From: an uncultured Campylobacter sp.
GTDB taxonomy: Bacteria > Campylobacterota > Campylobacteria > Campylobacterales > Campylobacteraceae
Assembly: GCF_938045535.1 (NCBI RefSeq)
Contig: NZ_CALIMQ010000148.1
Span: 1-13,740 of the forward strand
Direction of reading: 5' to 3'
DNA: 13,740 bases
The notes beneath the pieces are model-generated. The model was not told the origin of the DNA. It did not search any database and was given only the letters and a program-made list of their open reading frames with translations. Position 1 is the first letter of the stretch. Each line of letters starts with the position of its first letter. This document shows, one piece after another, positions 13,499 to 13,740 of the stretch. The position numbers were made by a program, and so were the translations under genes.

Positions 13499-13531
13499 AA
13501 AAAGGGCTAAAACCAAAATGTAATTAGCCCT
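13499..13531 (-). terminator. Rho-independent terminator of the right-hand DUF805 gene
   Basis: On the minus strand AGGGCTAA pairs perfectly with TTAGCCCT around a 13-nt loop and is followed directly by a run of T, the canonical form. It ends the DUF805 gene entering from the right. The hairpin could also act on the regulator gene read from the left, about 70 bases after its stop, although the plus strand lacks a T-run. Confidence 0.7.
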
Positions 13532-13576
13532 AAATTTAGCTTATTTGCGAAGCTTATGTGTGCTACAAAGCTACGT

Positions 13577-13740
13577 TTAAAAAATCGAGCCTCTACTTGC
13601 AGGTCGCAACGGATCGTCTCCAAAGCGGTTGCCTCCGTTAGTGCCTTGCTGGATAAAAAATACGATCAATACTACTGAGCCTATTATCGGGACAAGAATT
13701 AACAGATAAAACCAGCCGCTTCTATCGGTGTCATGTAGTC
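13577..13740 (-). CDS. DUF805 membrane protein, C-terminal part (cut by window edge)
   Basis: The last 54 codons of a second DUF805-family gene are visible. The protein reads LHDTDRSGWFYLLILVP at the edge, then a membrane segment rich in V and I, and ends with GGNRFGDDPLRPASRGSIF and a TAA at 13577. The RLHDTDRSGW motif is the most conserved part of the family, and N-R-F-G-x-D-P-L matches the end of the broken copy at 5711-6152. Unlike that copy no frameshift is seen in the visible part. The N-terminal half with the first two helices lies outside the window. It converges on the Crp/Fnr-type regulator gene and has its own intrinsic terminator. The function is unknown. Confidence 0.8.
   Translation of the reverse strand, partial: LHDTDRSGWFYLLILVPIIGSVVLIVFFIQQGTNGGNRFGDDPLRPASRGSIF

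Overview
The window looks like a chromosomal segment from a Campylobacter-type epsilonproteobacterium. It has moderate GC (clearly above C. jejuni), very frequent AAATTTTA/TAAAATTT octamers in genes and gaps, TATAAT -10 boxes without good -35 boxes, AAAGGA-type ribosome binding sites, and typical gene content: Tat-exported S-/N-oxide reductases with small monohaem cytochromes, Tpx, and a HutX-like haem protein. An oral Campylobacter of the gracilis/showae/rectus/curvus type would fit. That placement is inference.

Two related anaerobic respiration modules flank the window, both on the minus strand. Module 1 (218-3971) runs in transcription order: a four-helix DsbB-like membrane protein that has lost its catalytic CxxC, a periplasmic monohaem cytochrome c, and a TorA-type molybdenum reductase. 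Module 2 (9699-12726) is a cytochrome c of the same kind followed by a second, divergent reductase (YWW in place of YGW near the active site). It faces a divergent Crp/Fnr-family regulator gene (12839/12854-13435). A 28-bp dyad (GTCGC-N4-GCGAC core) between them lies at -41.5 from the predicted module 2 start site, the class II activator position. Both cytochromes resemble the C-terminal haem domain of E. coli TorC, without its NapC-like tetrahaem quinol dehydrogenase part.

Between the modules, from left to right: about 0.95 kb without a convincing gene but with two strong hairpins (4035-4980); a HutX/ChuX-type haem-handling gene; a DUF805 membrane protein gene broken by one extra base in an A7/T7 tract; a TM2-domain membrane protein with a long Q-N-S-rich N-terminus; the thiol peroxidase tpx on the plus strand; a SMI1/KNR4 (SUKH) protein whose C-terminus looks like the bL12 C-terminal fold; and about 400 bp of degenerate tandem repeat. 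A second DUF805 gene enters at the right edge and shares at least 33 identical bases with the broken copy.

The proposed joint function is that the reductases use TMAO, DMSO or other S-/N-oxides as terminal electron acceptors in the periplasm, with electrons passing through the monohaem cytochromes from the quinol pool. Neither module encodes a standard quinol dehydrogenase. The CxxC-less DsbB-like protein in module 1 and the regulator/operator pair in module 2 are the most interesting items.
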